NCBI GenBank assembly: GCA_012845835.1
Contig: JABAKD010000002.1
Location: 6,430,103-6,494,102 of the forward strand
Direction of reading: 5' to 3'
Length of the DNA: 64,000 nucleotides
Origin: Undaria pinnatifida
Taxonomy: Eukaryota; Sar; Phaeophyceae; Laminariales; Alariaceae
Shown here: positions 38,840-47,981 of the stretch, one piece after another
How the letters are laid out: every line of letters begins with the position of its first letter
Position numbering within the stretch: position 1 is the first letter of the stretch
Program-made: the position numbers and the translations under genes
The notes under the pieces: model-generated
The model's database searches: none
Seen by the model: only the letters and a program-made list of their open reading frames with translations
What the model was told of the DNA's origin: nothing

Positions 38840-38969
38840 AGGCATTCGCTGAGGAATCGAGTATTTGCGTTAAAGGAATTCAATCTAAAAATTCGAACAA
38901 ATAAACCCGCCGAACAAACTTTGAAGCAAGAATTTGCCAATAACGGAATAAAATTTCATACTTATTTGA

Positions 38970-39277
38970 GGGGAGACCGTATTTGCAGGACGGGCCTGCA
39001 ACGAATTCTTGCAGGACGTGCCTCTGATTGGCCACCTGCCGCTTTTTATTGCCCGCGTTTGTTTTTGGCGAACGCCTGCCGAACGCGCGGCGAAGCCGCG
39101 CGAGGGCACTTTTACCCCCACGTACCGGTCAAACGGTCAGGGGTCGGCTTGGGGTTGGGGTTGGGGTTAGGGTTAGGGTTGGGGTTGGGTGGGGTCTGTG
39201 CTGGTACCTGGGACAAAAGTGCGCCAAAACGTCCTGCAAGAATTCGTTGCAGGCCCGTCCTGCAAACAGGGTCTCCC
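38970..39277. mobile_element. 308-bp TIR element with 8-bp TSD
   Basis: Terminal inverted repeats of about 49 bp (left from 38970, right ending 39277) match except for two or three positions. The outer sequence is GGGAGACC and the inner part contains 'caggacgggcctgcaacgaa'. Both sides carry the identical direct repeat TTATTTGA (38962-38969 and 39278-39285). An 8-bp TSD fits hAT, Merlin or P elements. No transposase is present, so it is non-autonomous. The uninterrupted R3 copy at 34.3 kb supplies the empty site. Confidence 0.88.
39151..39194 (+). repeat. telomere-like (TTAGGG/TTGGGG) run
   Basis: About seven hexamers, two of them exact TTAGGG and the rest TTGGGG variants, lie inside the 308-bp TIR element. 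It is G-quadruplex prone. Confidence 0.8.
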
Positions 39278-40415
39278 TTATTTGATTGAACGATTTTTTG
39301 GAGTGAACTTCCATCAATAACGGCCAGATCATACGATTGGCCTACCAACACCAGGCACAACGGCACAACAATCAGAGGGCGCGAGGGCACAACCCACATG
39401 GCAGCACACAACATACACGGATCGCTGTGCGCTGTGCTTAGCAGTGGTAGACACAACCCAACATTGACGCGGAGGCACCAAAGAGTAGCTGGGGATGCAT
39501 GGCGCGTACGCGCAACCTCAGGGGTAGGTGCTAGTGAGCCAGCGCTTCCGCGCTCTCTACGATGTGACCTCGTCGTCTGCTGCTGCGTGATGTCGTATTC
39601 AGTGCTGATTGTGTCAACCACCGTCGCTATCCCACAACGCTGTCGCCGAAGCCTCCACCGCCACCGCCATCCATGCAGCACGACCGCCGCCGCCGCTACT
39701 GCTGCTGCTGCTGCTGCTGCTGATGTGCGGCGGCTGTTGTGCTTCGTCTGCGGTTGGTGTCTCCGCAGGTTTTTGTTTTTGTGGTGATGATCGTGATGAT
39801 CAAACCAGGCCGAGCTGCTGTGCCGCAACTCATCTAAAGGGGCCATCGCCACCCCTACCTTCGCCCCCGCCCCCACCGCTGCTGCTGCTGCTGCGGCTGC
39901 GGTGCTGCTACTGCGCTGCTGCTGCTGCTACTGCTGCTGCTGCTGCTGTGCTGCTGCGGTGCTGCTGTTTGTCTGACGGTGTTGTGCTGGGCCTGCCTCC
40001 TTTGTCGGTGTGTCTAGGTGCTACCGCACCATGTCTGACGTCAAAATTTGATGTTGCCCCACCGCTCCCCGCCTGTGATGTGGAGGCCGTGTACGCCTTT
40101 TCTGCGATTCGTTCACCGCAAACACACCCAAAGGCATGTCGGAGTGAATCTGGCCTTCTTCTATAGGACCAAGACTAACAGCATGACGGAAGAATTTTTA
40201 GTGAATTAGAGTGTTTGCGAAAATACGTTTTTAAAAATATACTTGCCTTCCGCCGAAAAAAGTAAATTGCCTTCCCACCGAGTTTTTGGTGTGTTTGCGC
40301 TAGCGGTAAACAAAATCCTGCAGGCGACTCCTCCGAATTTTAGAAGGGAAACGGGGATGTGCGCGATTGATTGTAATATACGTAAGAGTACATACAGCAG
40401 GAGCAGTGCGAGTAC

Positions 40416-40611
40416 TTTGTTATATTTTGGCTCAAGAATTGTGGAATTAATTTACGCAGTAAAATGATGCCTGTAAGGCACCCCCATGGTACAATGGGAT
40501 AACCTACTCCCAGAACTAAACATGGAAAAAACACCCTTCGGGCTAACCCGCTACGTTCACGTTTCGGCCCCGTACCGCCGAGAAAAACGGAAACCCTGGC
40601 CCCACTTTTCT
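40416..40611 (-). repeat. split direct repeat B2
   Basis: 196 bp copy of B1 forming the 3' end of the element. The outer boundary is set by loss of similarity at 40415/40416, where Harbinger-flank sequence 'gcgagtac' begins. Confidence 0.9.
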
Positions 40612-40677
40612 GCTACTATGTTACACTCATATTATACCAAAAACCTTACTGCCCCCCCGTTAGGGTGGGACGGTGGG

Positions 40678-40902
40678 GAAAAAACGATCAAACCCGAAAT
40701 ACGAAACCGATGCTCGCTGCACCTCCCCTTGCGTCTGCGTGTTGCTCTGCAGTTCGTTTCGCTGCTCGCATGGAAGTGTCGAGCTCCCACGGCACTTTCA
40801 CCGAAAGACTTCCACTATAATACAACCCCTCTCCCCTTCCACATTCTTGCCTCCTCAAATTGCACAAACTTCATATTCGAAAGGAATTTGAATATATTAA
40901 TT
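40678..40902 (-). repeat. split direct repeat A2
   Basis: 225 bp copy of A1, directly after B1 on the coding strand. A 66-bp unique spacer (40612-40677) separates it from B2. Confidence 0.92.
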
Positions 40903-41096
40903 TGTTATATTTTGGCTCAAGAATTGTGGAATTAATTTACGCAGTAAAATGATGCCTGTAAGGCACCCCCATGGTACAATGGGATAACCTACTCCCAGAA
41001 CTAAACATAGAAAAAACACCCTTCGGGCTAACCCGCTACGTTTACGTTTCGGCCCCGTACCGCCGAGAAAAACGGAAACCCTGGCCCCACTTTTCT
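40901..41096 (-). repeat. split direct repeat B1
   Basis: 196 bp, pairing with 40416-40611. It overlaps A2 by two bases (TT on the + strand), reproducing the terminus-to-terminus junction expected of the circular intermediate. Confidence 0.92.
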
Positions 41097-41165
41097 CCAT
41101 TGGGCAAGCCCGAATATCTCTGAACGAATATCTCTGAAACTTATCTTGTTAATTCTCTTCCCGCC

Positions 41166-42269
41166 TTACCTTGTTAGAGCTTCTGACACAAAGTCTGCCC
41201 CCTCCCCTCCCGCTCTTACGTAAACCATGAACGCCAGAGACTTCCACCTCCCCGCTCTTTGGATCTGAATGTCCGAAGCACCTTGTGCCGCCAACTGCGT
41301 AGCCCCACCAATCCTACCTGAGTGTAAGGCGTACTGCATCGGGTCTCTCCCCAAACTACTGACCATCCGCCTCAAGGCCTTCGTCGCTACCGCACGCGAG
41401 ATAACCTTCCACCCGCTTGCCGTGCGTGTCTGCATGAGTGGTGCTGACCCGCTCAATTCGGGGTGAAGGTCTAGCAGGTCCAGAATTATTTCCAGGGCCC
41501 CGTAACCACTCACACCCCTCGTCGCTTGATCCTTCCCTACCGTTACGCTCGTCCTGGTAACCGTTGCTCCCAACCTCTTGTTGTCTGACTTGGACGCGCG
41601 GAACGTCACTTCTACTCTGTCCGCTATGCGCCTGTCATCCCACGCCAGTTGCGACGCTCCCGCAAAAAAAACCAAGTCCCTTCTCGTCAGACAAAAGTCC
41701 GGGTGTACCAGGCCATTACCAAACGCCCAAATTTCCGAGGCTCTGCACAATAGATGAAACGACAAAGCGAGACCGCACCACACTACCCACCCTTCGGTCT
41801 CTACACCGGCCACGCACCCCCTCCCCTTGGTTAGCAGTTCCCACGACAGAGGTTTCCTTACCTTGGGGCGTACCTCCGACTTACCGTGTGCTCTGTCGAT
41901 TCCTTTCCCTACTGCTGTCACCATGCAGTGTGAAGTGGGCAATTCCCAACCCTCAAACATTCTGTGAAAATACTTGATCGCTGCTAGGTAACCCCGAATC
42001 GTCTGACTCTGGTTTTTGAAGCTAAAGCAGCGCAACGCCATGAATTTCGTCAGCTCTGTAACTGCCGCATCGACTCCGTCTCTTTCTAACAGCCACGCCC
42101 CCTTCCCTTCCATCGCCCTGAGACGGCACCACGTTTTCCATTGAGACCAGTACACCTTTTGCGTGCTTCCCCCCACCGAGGCCAACGCTAGGGTCTCCAC
42201 CAGTCTTTTCGCCTCGTCCTCATTCCCTCCCTCTCCCGCGTATGATCCTGCTCGGAGGGGTTTGAGCAA
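41166..42269 (-). CDS. tyrosine recombinase of the Ngaro-like element
   Basis: A frame of 367 codons, open from 42293. It should integrate the circular cDNA by phosphotyrosyl chemistry. Visible core residues are the Arg in LLCRASEI near residue 175, the H-x-x-R box in LHSGRIGGAT near 314, and the nucleophile Tyr in FMVYVR near 350. GRWKSLAF lies between them as in the family. The listed start is a TTG; the first in-frame ATG is about 54 codons further in, within RAMEGKG. The frame is +1 to the RT frame and overlaps its end by about 20 bases, so ribosomal frameshifting or splicing is more likely than initiation at TTG. It ends about 70 bp before repeat B1. Confidence 0.9.
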   Translation of the reverse strand: MLKPLRAGSYAGEGGNEDEAKRLVETLALASVGGSTQKVYWSQWKTWCRLRAMEGKGAWLLERDGVDAAVTELTKFMALRCFSFKNQSQTIRGYLAAIKYFHRMFEGWELPTSHCMVTAVGKGIDRAHGKSEVRPKVRKPLSWELLTKGRGCVAGVETEGWVVWCGLALSFHLLCRASEIWAFGNGLVHPDFCLTRRDLVFFAGASQLAWDDRRIADRVEVTFRASKSDNKRLGATVTRTSVTVGKDQATRGVSGYGALEIILDLLDLHPELSGSAPLMQTRTASGWKVISRAVATKALRRMVSSLGRDPMQYALHSGRIGGATQLAAQGASDIQIQRAGRWKSLAFMVYVRAGGEGADFVSEALTR

Positions 42270-42273
42270 GTGT

Positions 42274-42510
42274 TCATGATTCTGCTGTTCGTGTCATCGC
42301 ATCCCATACATCGTCATCCATGTACTCTGTGGGATAATTGGGCTGTAGAATTGTCTCGAAAAATCCGCACCCGCTCTGACCTATACTTTGCTCTCTCCAT
42401 TCCCCGTGTACGAGGGGCTGCAGGTTGCGCGCGATCTGTTCTTTTGGCCATCTTGAAATTCCGTCAGCCACCACATTCTGCACACCGGGAATATGTTTTG
42501 CGTCATGGGT
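42274..42510 (-). pseudogene. RNase H C-terminal part beyond an in-frame UAG
   Basis: Same frame as the RT ORF. It reads THDAKHIPGVQNVVADGISR and continues for about 79 codons to TGA at 42274-42276. It completes the RNase H fold, so the UAG is either a nonsense mutation of a Trp codon (TGG to TAG) or a suppressed stop. Confidence 0.8.
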
Positions 42511-45500
42511 CTAACCGCTCGTGATTTCCAGTCTACCCAGTAATCTCATGGCTAGGGCCGCACGTCTGTTACGTGATCCTCCACATCTGTTAATCCACGA
42601 CACTGCTGCCACGTTGTCTCCTCTCAACAGTACTGGATCTCCTGGCGTTTTCGGCCTATCGTTCAAAAGGACTTGTGTCACGTACGCTGTCATTACCATG
42701 CCACACAGTTCGAGCAAGTTGATCGTTATTGCGTCCTCGCCCTTTGTCGCCACCTGTTTTCGCAGAAGCTCGGACAGCCGGTGGTTCAGATCGTATCTCC
42801 TATACACCTGGAGCTCTGGGCAAAACCCCCCGACTGCAGTAAAGCTTGCGTCTGAGTAGTATCGTCGTAAGGCCGTTCGTTGTACGTGTGCGTAAAAAGG
42901 TGCTCCAAGCGACTCCCCGGCGTTAACCAAGTTGTGGTCGATTGCCCACTTCCAGAAGGCAATATCATTGTGAAACTCCCAGCCCAGTTTAACTACTCTC
43001 CGCGTCCGTTTTTTCGACTTAGCTATTTTGTGAAGATCGGTCAAACGTAAAAGCTGCCAGACAAAATATCTTCCCGCTCTGACTACATACGTGAGGTTCC
43101 ATAATTTCCCGGCCATGCTGAGAACGGCCTGCGCGCCTGCATGCGTTTTGCTACTAGGCCACTCAAGTTCTAGGAGTAGTCTAATCGCTTCTATCCTTTC
43201 CTTAGTGACCGAGATTCGCATGGTGTGGGTGTTGATGGTAAAACCGAGAGCATCTACAGTTGAATTCCAATTCGTGCTCTTCTTCGGGGCAAGAATTGGA
43301 GTTTCACCTTTTTCGCCTGGTCCAAATAATCTTACGTTATCTGAAGCGAGAGAAGCCGACGCTATGAGGGCTGTCTGATCTGAAGCGTTGAGCTGCACGC
43401 TGGCCATAATAAAATCATCAACGTACACGGACGTTAAAAACGGTTCGCTTGGCCCGCCCCTTTTCGGGGCGTTAACTCTTACTCCGGTCGGAATCCGGGT
43501 TGGACTTCCGTTCTCCCACGGCTTCACGATTTTGACGTGCGACATCATGGCCTTTCCTTCTGGTAGGATAACGGCGCTATTTACCGTAGTGTTACAGTGG
43601 GCGTGTTCGATCGCTGCGGCCATGAGGCCCCAGTACCCTGGCGAGGCTGCCCATCCAAAGGTGAGTCTGAAATCCGATACCAACACATCGTCTACCACGT
43701 AACAAAAGTTCTGTGCCTGGTGCGGTGCAATTCTAACATTCCTGAAAGCGTCAGTTACGTCTGCCTTTGCCAACAGTATACGACGGTTGGGGAACCTTAT
43801 TCGAAGGTCTGTTAGAGCCTTTAGAAGTGCGGGGAGGGCGTCACCACAGAGACATTTTGGTACCTCTTCAGTTTGTGTGTCTCTGTTCAGTCCCCCCTTC
43901 TCCCCCCTGGCCGCTCCGGCCTCAAACGAGTAGTCGTTAATGATTCTGACCTTGTGTGTGACCACCGCCCCCAGAGGTGCCACCCGCAGCCCTTTTAAAG
44001 AGGCAGCGGATTCTCTTTCAAACACGAGCACTCGATTTCGTCTAATATCTTCATACAGTTTTTTCCAAACTAGGTCCATGTGTTCTGCCACGGTGCTGTG
44101 ATTTCCATACTGCATTGCTCTGGTTGGGTCGAGGTCCGTGACCGATGTTTTTACCGGGACGCCATTCTTGATAATGTCTACGAGCTCCGTTATTGCTGGG
44201 AAGCCCTTAATAAGCCCAAAATAGTGTTCCACTTGGCTGAGAGAGAAAGGAGGTGACACCAAGGTGCCTCCGATTCCAACAGCCACGTCTCCCACACTAC
44301 CATCGCGTACATGTAACAGCTCTGTGCCTATTTCTGCCATCTCTCGAATGACTCGTTTCGTTCTAGCAAGGTCGCGGTTTTCGGCGGCCATCGACACCTT
44401 CGTTTGATTCCATCTTCCGTTCAGCTCAGCGATTTTTGCTTTTCTGATGTTGCCATTGTTGGTTACATTGCATGTCTGAACTTGAGTGTAGTACGATTCT
44501 TTTCCATCTAAAGGGGCTACTTGTCGCCCCGACTCGGGTACATATTTTTCTTTCGCGTACTCGCTTAAGTTGGTTGCCTTTGAGGACTCTCGCCAGCCTT
44601 GCGCCGAGTGGACACGACCCACGTCAGGCAACTGGCCATGACTCTGGACTTTATTTTCCGCCCGGGACTCATGATCCGGCAACTGTTCGTGACCATGCCG
44701 CCCCTGCGGTGCTTTTGAGTACTCTCGCAAGCCTTGCGCCGACTGGGCACGACCAAGGCCAGGCAACTGGCCATGACCTTGGAAACGCTGTCTAGATTTA
44801 CTGCTATCCTGTTCCGACTCGGAACGATCAAAGGCAGGCAACTGGCCATGCCCACAGTAAATCTGTCTTGCGTTATTAGTTTTAGACAGTCCCAACTGGG
44901 GACCATCACGGACAGGCGACTGGCCATGCCCACAGTAATTATGGACCGTGTGACTGATTTTTTTTTTTTCGAAACTACCAGGGTTCGGCAACTCACCTTT
45001 CTCCTGGCCACGCAGTGTGACCCTACCGCCACTCTGTTCCGGCTCGTTACCAACCGAGTCCGGCAACTGACAACCATCATTTCTAGCATTGCTACGTTTC
45101 TTACCGCTATGCTCACGACCAACGTCAGGCAACTGGCCATGACTCTGGACTTTATTTTCCGCCCGGGACTCATGATCCGGCAACTGTTCGTGACCATGCC
45201 GCCCCTGCGGTGCTTTTGAGTACTCTCGCAAGCCTTGCGCCGACTGGGCACGACCAAGGCCAGGCAACTGGCCATGACCTTGGTAACGCTGTCTAGATTT
45301 ACTGCTATCCTGTTCCGACTCGGAACGATCAAAGGCAGGCAACTGGCCATGCCCACAGTAAATCTGTCTTGCGTTATTGGTTTTAGACAGTCCCAACTGG
45401 GGACCATCACGGACAGGCGACTGGCCATGCCCACAGTAATTATGCACCGTGTGACTGAATTTTGTTTTTTCGAAACTACCAGGGTTCGGCAACTCACCTT

Positions 45501-45804
45501 TCTCCTGGCCACGCTGTGTGACCCTACCGCCACTCTGTTCCGGCTCGTTACCAACCGAGTCCGGCAACTGACAACCATCATTTTTAGCGTTGCTACGTTT
45601 CTTACCGCTATGCTGGTCAGTAAAAGTTGTCCTACTGTCAAGAACCCACTCGGCACATTTACGGCCACACGACTCACCCACGAACACCGCTTGCGACACC
45701 GATCCCGGTTGGGGCGCGCCAGTCAGTCCCACCGACTTACTGGTGTCCACGAACGGCGAAACTCCACCCTCCGCATTGCGCCACTTGCCGTCCGGCCCCG
45801 CCAT
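42511..45804 (-). CDS. RT/RNase H protein of the Ngaro-like element
   Basis: 1097 codons from ATG 45804. The frame is continuous with Gag apart from one UGA at 45823-45825. Roughly residues 65-400 are a repeated linker (a 167-residue duplication built of GHGQLP-type units). The reverse transcriptase follows: KADVTDAFRN near 678, FRLTFGWAASPGYWGL, and the catalytic YVDD near 794. RNase H follows with YYSDAS near 980, NLLELCG near 1034 and RGDNVAAVSW near 1060. The frame stops at UAG (42511-42513) inside RNase H. Downstream in the same frame the domain resumes with HIPGVQNVVADGISRWP, supplying the last acidic residue. The protein copies element RNA and removes it from the hybrid. Confidence 0.9.
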   Translation of the reverse strand: MAGPDGKWRNAEGGVSPFVDTSKSVGLTGAPQPGSVSQAVFVGESCGRKCAEWVLDSRTTFTDQHSGKKRSNAKNDGCQLPDSVGNEPEQSGGRVTQRGQEKGELPNPGSFEKTKFSHTVHNYCGHGQSPVRDGPQLGLSKTNNARQIYCGHGQLPAFDRSESEQDSSKSRQRYQGHGQLPGLGRAQSAQGLREYSKAPQGRHGHEQLPDHESRAENKVQSHGQLPDVGREHSGKKRSNARNDGCQLPDSVGNEPEQSGGRVTLRGQEKGELPNPGSFEKKKISHTVHNYCGHGQSPVRDGPQLGLSKTNNARQIYCGHGQLPAFDRSESEQDSSKSRQRFQGHGQLPGLGRAQSAQGLREYSKAPQGRHGHEQLPDHESRAENKVQSHGQLPDVGRVHSAQGWRESSKATNLSEYAKEKYVPESGRQVAPLDGKESYYTQVQTCNVTNNGNIRKAKIAELNGRWNQTKVSMAAENRDLARTKRVIREMAEIGTELLHVRDGSVGDVAVGIGGTLVSPPFSLSQVEHYFGLIKGFPAITELVDIIKNGVPVKTSVTDLDPTRAMQYGNHSTVAEHMDLVWKKLYEDIRRNRVLVFERESAASLKGLRVAPLGAVVTHKVRIINDYSFEAGAARGEKGGLNRDTQTEEVPKCLCGDALPALLKALTDLRIRFPNRRILLAKADVTDAFRNVRIAPHQAQNFCYVVDDVLVSDFRLTFGWAASPGYWGLMAAAIEHAHCNTTVNSAVILPEGKAMMSHVKIVKPWENGSPTRIPTGVRVNAPKRGGPSEPFLTSVYVDDFIMASVQLNASDQTALIASASLASDNVRLFGPGEKGETPILAPKKSTNWNSTVDALGFTINTHTMRISVTKERIEAIRLLLELEWPSSKTHAGAQAVLSMAGKLWNLTYVVRAGRYFVWQLLRLTDLHKIAKSKKRTRRVVKLGWEFHNDIAFWKWAIDHNLVNAGESLGAPFYAHVQRTALRRYYSDASFTAVGGFCPELQVYRRYDLNHRLSELLRKQVATKGEDAITINLLELCGMVMTAYVTQVLLNDRPKTPGDPVLLRGDNVAAVSWINRCGGSRNRRAALAMRLLGRLEITSG
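44619..45620 (-). repeat. 501-bp in-frame tandem duplication in the RT ORF
   Basis: cggcaactgacaaccatcat occurs at 45061 and 45562 (+ strand), exactly 501 bp or 167 codons apart, and similarity is high across both copies. Each copy is made of shorter diverged units carrying GHGQLP, GHGQSP or SHGQLP. It lies between the Pol start and the reverse transcriptase. Confidence 0.88.
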
Positions 45805-45822
45805 CAGGCGAGGCCCGCCCTG

Positions 45823-45950
45823 TCAATTACGACCACCTCTCCCCGCCCCGGGTCCCTGCCTGCCCTGAGCTCCGCCACCTCTCCCCTGGTTCTGCCCGTG
45901 CGAGAAGCTGAACCTCGCGACGGCCGCCGGAGGCTGCTGCTGTTGCTGAG

Positions 45951-46002
<52 letters not shown>

Positions 46003-47739
46003 CAGCTGCTGTTGCTGCTGCAGCTGCTGTGGCTGCTGCTGGTGCTGCTGCTGCTGGTACCTCGGCGGCGGCGGCGGCGGTGGCGGGCAGGGCAATCCCG
46101 GGGCCCCCGTACCGTCCTGAACGAACGGGCCATGCGAGTATTGACAGTTGGTTCTGTTGCACTGTTGCCTCCGCCACGCGAAATGGCAAGTCCCTTCCGG
46201 CGTCCGCATCTGCTGCAGGCCCGAAACAAAAGGCCAACCCGCCCGCGGTCCCCCGTCCGTACGCGGCCGCGTGGCTGGTGGGAGAATCCCTCCTGTGTTC
46301 GCCTTTCTCTTGACCGGTTTTGCTGCCGCCGTCGAGCCACCCAGCCTGGGCACTTCCAGCGATGTGTCCATCCGACCCAGCAAACTGCAACTTCCCCGCG
46401 ATGTCAGTTCGCGGAGCATCGTGAAGGCTGGGGCATTTATCCCGGCGCACTCCCCTTCCGGCGGGGCGGAGTTGGGAAAGGCAGTCTTCACCGGCACCGC
46501 GGCGTCTAAAACCAGTCCGAAAAAGTCATTGATGTCTCTGTTGGCCGCGAAAATCACTCGCTCGCGAACTTGCTGCTGCCTTGGCAGTAGTGTGTTGTAA
46601 TGCGTGTTCATGTACGCGGTGAGAGTCTTGGACATTTTCTGCCATTCCTCGATCAGCAAGTCTCGCCTGCCCTGCGACACGCCCCCTGCGGACTCCGCTG
46701 CTCCCTGTTGGGTCACTTTCACCAGAACTTCGACGAACGTTTGGAAGTGCACCTCTGCGGCTCGGGGCACTGCCGCGGTTCCCGGCTCGACCGGAGGTAA
46801 AAACGCGTCTATGTCGATGTTTGCTATCGGGGGAGTAATCATGTCGATGAGTCGCTTGTTAGGGTCGACGATGAACCTGAGCACATGAGACAAATCGCTA
46901 GACGACAATGGCAGCACAAACAGACCACCTCGGAGCACAAACATCGCCGCTGCTCCTGCTTCCTGCCACATCCTGATTTTTCGCTTGGTGGAGTCCGCCG
47001 AGATGGTACGGGCTTCTACACTGCTGGCGTGCTCCATGCTCCCAAATTGGCCGCCCACGCCACCCCACGGTGGCTGCAACGGAGGCCCTCCCTCCTGCCA
47101 CCATCCTGGGAACTGCATGCCCAGAGGGTGTGGAGCTTGTGCGTAAGGCGGTTGTTGCATGACGTGCTGCTGCTGCCCGGCGACTACCTGCTGGGGGTGT
47201 TGTCCTGCCAGCTGCGGTGGCTGTTGTGGTAACTGCGGCTCGATCTGCTGAGGCTGCTGTGCTGCGGGCTGCTGCTGTGCTGCGGGCTCAGCCGGGGGTG
47301 CTGGTTGGAGGTGTTGCTGCTGCTGGAGTTGCTGCTGTACTGCGGGCCCACCCGGGGGTGCTGCTAGGTGTTGTTGCTGTTGCGGAACGAGAGGTGCCTG
47401 CTGCTGCTGTTGCGGCTGTTGTGCTGGTTGCTGCTGCGCTGGCTGTTGTTGCAAGACTTTTGTGAGCAGCAAAACGGCTTCCAGCAGCTGCTCAGCTGGC
47501 GTCTGCCTGCTGCCGCTGCTTCCTAGCGGCTCGTCGACTCGAGCTACGCCGCTGCCGGAGCCCGTGCCCGAGCCTGCTCCGGGATCCTCTCCCTCGGTGC
47601 TGACGGTGCCCTCTCCGTCTTTCTCCTCTTCGCCTCCCCTTCCCTCGCTGTTGCTGGCCCTTGCTTCTTCGCGGTTGCGGCCTGTGTCGTCCTCATTCGC
47701 CGCAAATAAGCGAGCCCGTCGCTTGCCTGCGTTGCTCAT
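45823..47739 (-). CDS. Gag-like protein of the Ngaro-like element
   Basis: The first ORF (about 638 residues from ATG 47739). The frame is open upstream to 47793, but 47739 starts MSNAGKRRARLF just outside repeat A1 and is preferred. In order: a basic N-terminus, an acidic Glu/Gly/Ser stretch, Gln/Ala/Pro-rich low complexity, a helical middle region containing VHFQTFVEVLVKV and RRDLLIEEWQKMSKTLTAYM, and a CCCH zinc finger (C-x8-C-x4-C-x3-H, around residues 513-533, ending CQYSH). A PPPPPPPP run, polyglutamine and a Gly/Arg tail GRGGRN follow. It probably packages element RNA; the finger may bind nucleic acid. It ends at UGA in the same frame as the next ORF. Confidence 0.8.
45931..46070. repeat. 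CTG/CAG microsatellite in Gag
   Basis: Imperfect CTG/TTG run on the + strand, encoding polyglutamine with scattered Pro, Leu and His in Gag. Antisense poly-Leu ORFs across it are artefacts. Confidence 0.85.
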
Positions 47740-47748
47740 CTTGCCCGC

Positions 47749-47973
47749 GAAAAAACGATCAAACTCGAAATACGAAACCGATGCTCGCTGCACCTCCCCT
47801 TGCGTCTGCGTGTTGCTCTGCAGTTCGTTTCGCTGCTCGCATGGAAGTGTCGAGCTCCCACGGCACTTTCACCGAAAGCCTTCCACTATAATACAACCCC
47901 TCTCCCCTTCCACATTCTTGCCTCCTCAAATTGCACAAACTCCATATTCGAAATGAATTTGAACATATTAATT
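47749..47973 (-). repeat. split direct repeat A1
   Basis: 225 bp at the 5' end of the element. It pairs with 40678-40902. It probably contains the promoter: 'gtattatagtgg' on the coding strand is TATA-like. The Gag ATG lies 10 bp downstream of its end. Confidence 0.92.
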
Positions 47974-47981
47974 GTAGTATT

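Larger units (their letters stand above)
38840..40165 (-). repeat. R3 repeat, minus copy, split by a TIR element
   Basis: Inverted counterpart of 33515-34420. The homology resumes on the far side of the 308-bp element at 38970-39277: the 'gaattcctttaacgcaaata' side lies at 38860-38890 and the 'tgatggaagttcactcc' side at 39301-39320. Trinucleotide runs lie at 39698-39722 and 39876-39968. The 254-codon minus ORF and the 185-codon + ORF across it are frames through repeats. Confidence 0.7.
40416..47973 (-). mobile_element. Ngaro-like (DIRS superfamily) retrotransposon
   Basis: A 7558-bp tyrosine-recombinase retrotransposon with split direct repeats, in coding orientation: A1 (47973-47749), Gag, RT/RNase H, tyrosine recombinase, B1 (41096-40901), A2 (40902-40678), a 66-bp spacer, B2 (40611-40416). 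A1 and A2 differ at about 5 of 225 positions; B1 and B2 at about 2 of 196. There is no target-site duplication, as expected when a recombinase integrates a circle. No methyltransferase-like domain is present between RNase H and the recombinase, which favours Ngaro over DIRS1/PAT types. It sits inside the PIF/Harbinger-like transposon. Confidence 0.93.

Noticed and set aside
39112-39876. 254-codon minus ORF ending in Pro-Asn repeats
   Set aside because: It crosses the junction of the R3 repeat and the inserted TIR element; the Pro-Asn tail is the telomere-like hexamer read in frame.
40209-40467. Coding sequence for a 74-codon + ORF at 40243-40467
   Set aside because: It runs from the Harbinger TIR into repeat B2 of the retroelement.
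44565-45677. 370-codon minus-strand ORF (RMSRVAVN-like repeats) and the matching + ORFs at 44734-45219 and 45235-46509
   Set aside because: They are other frames of the duplicated GHGQLP linker and the polyglutamine tract of the retroelement. The RT/RNase H and Gag frames explain this DNA.
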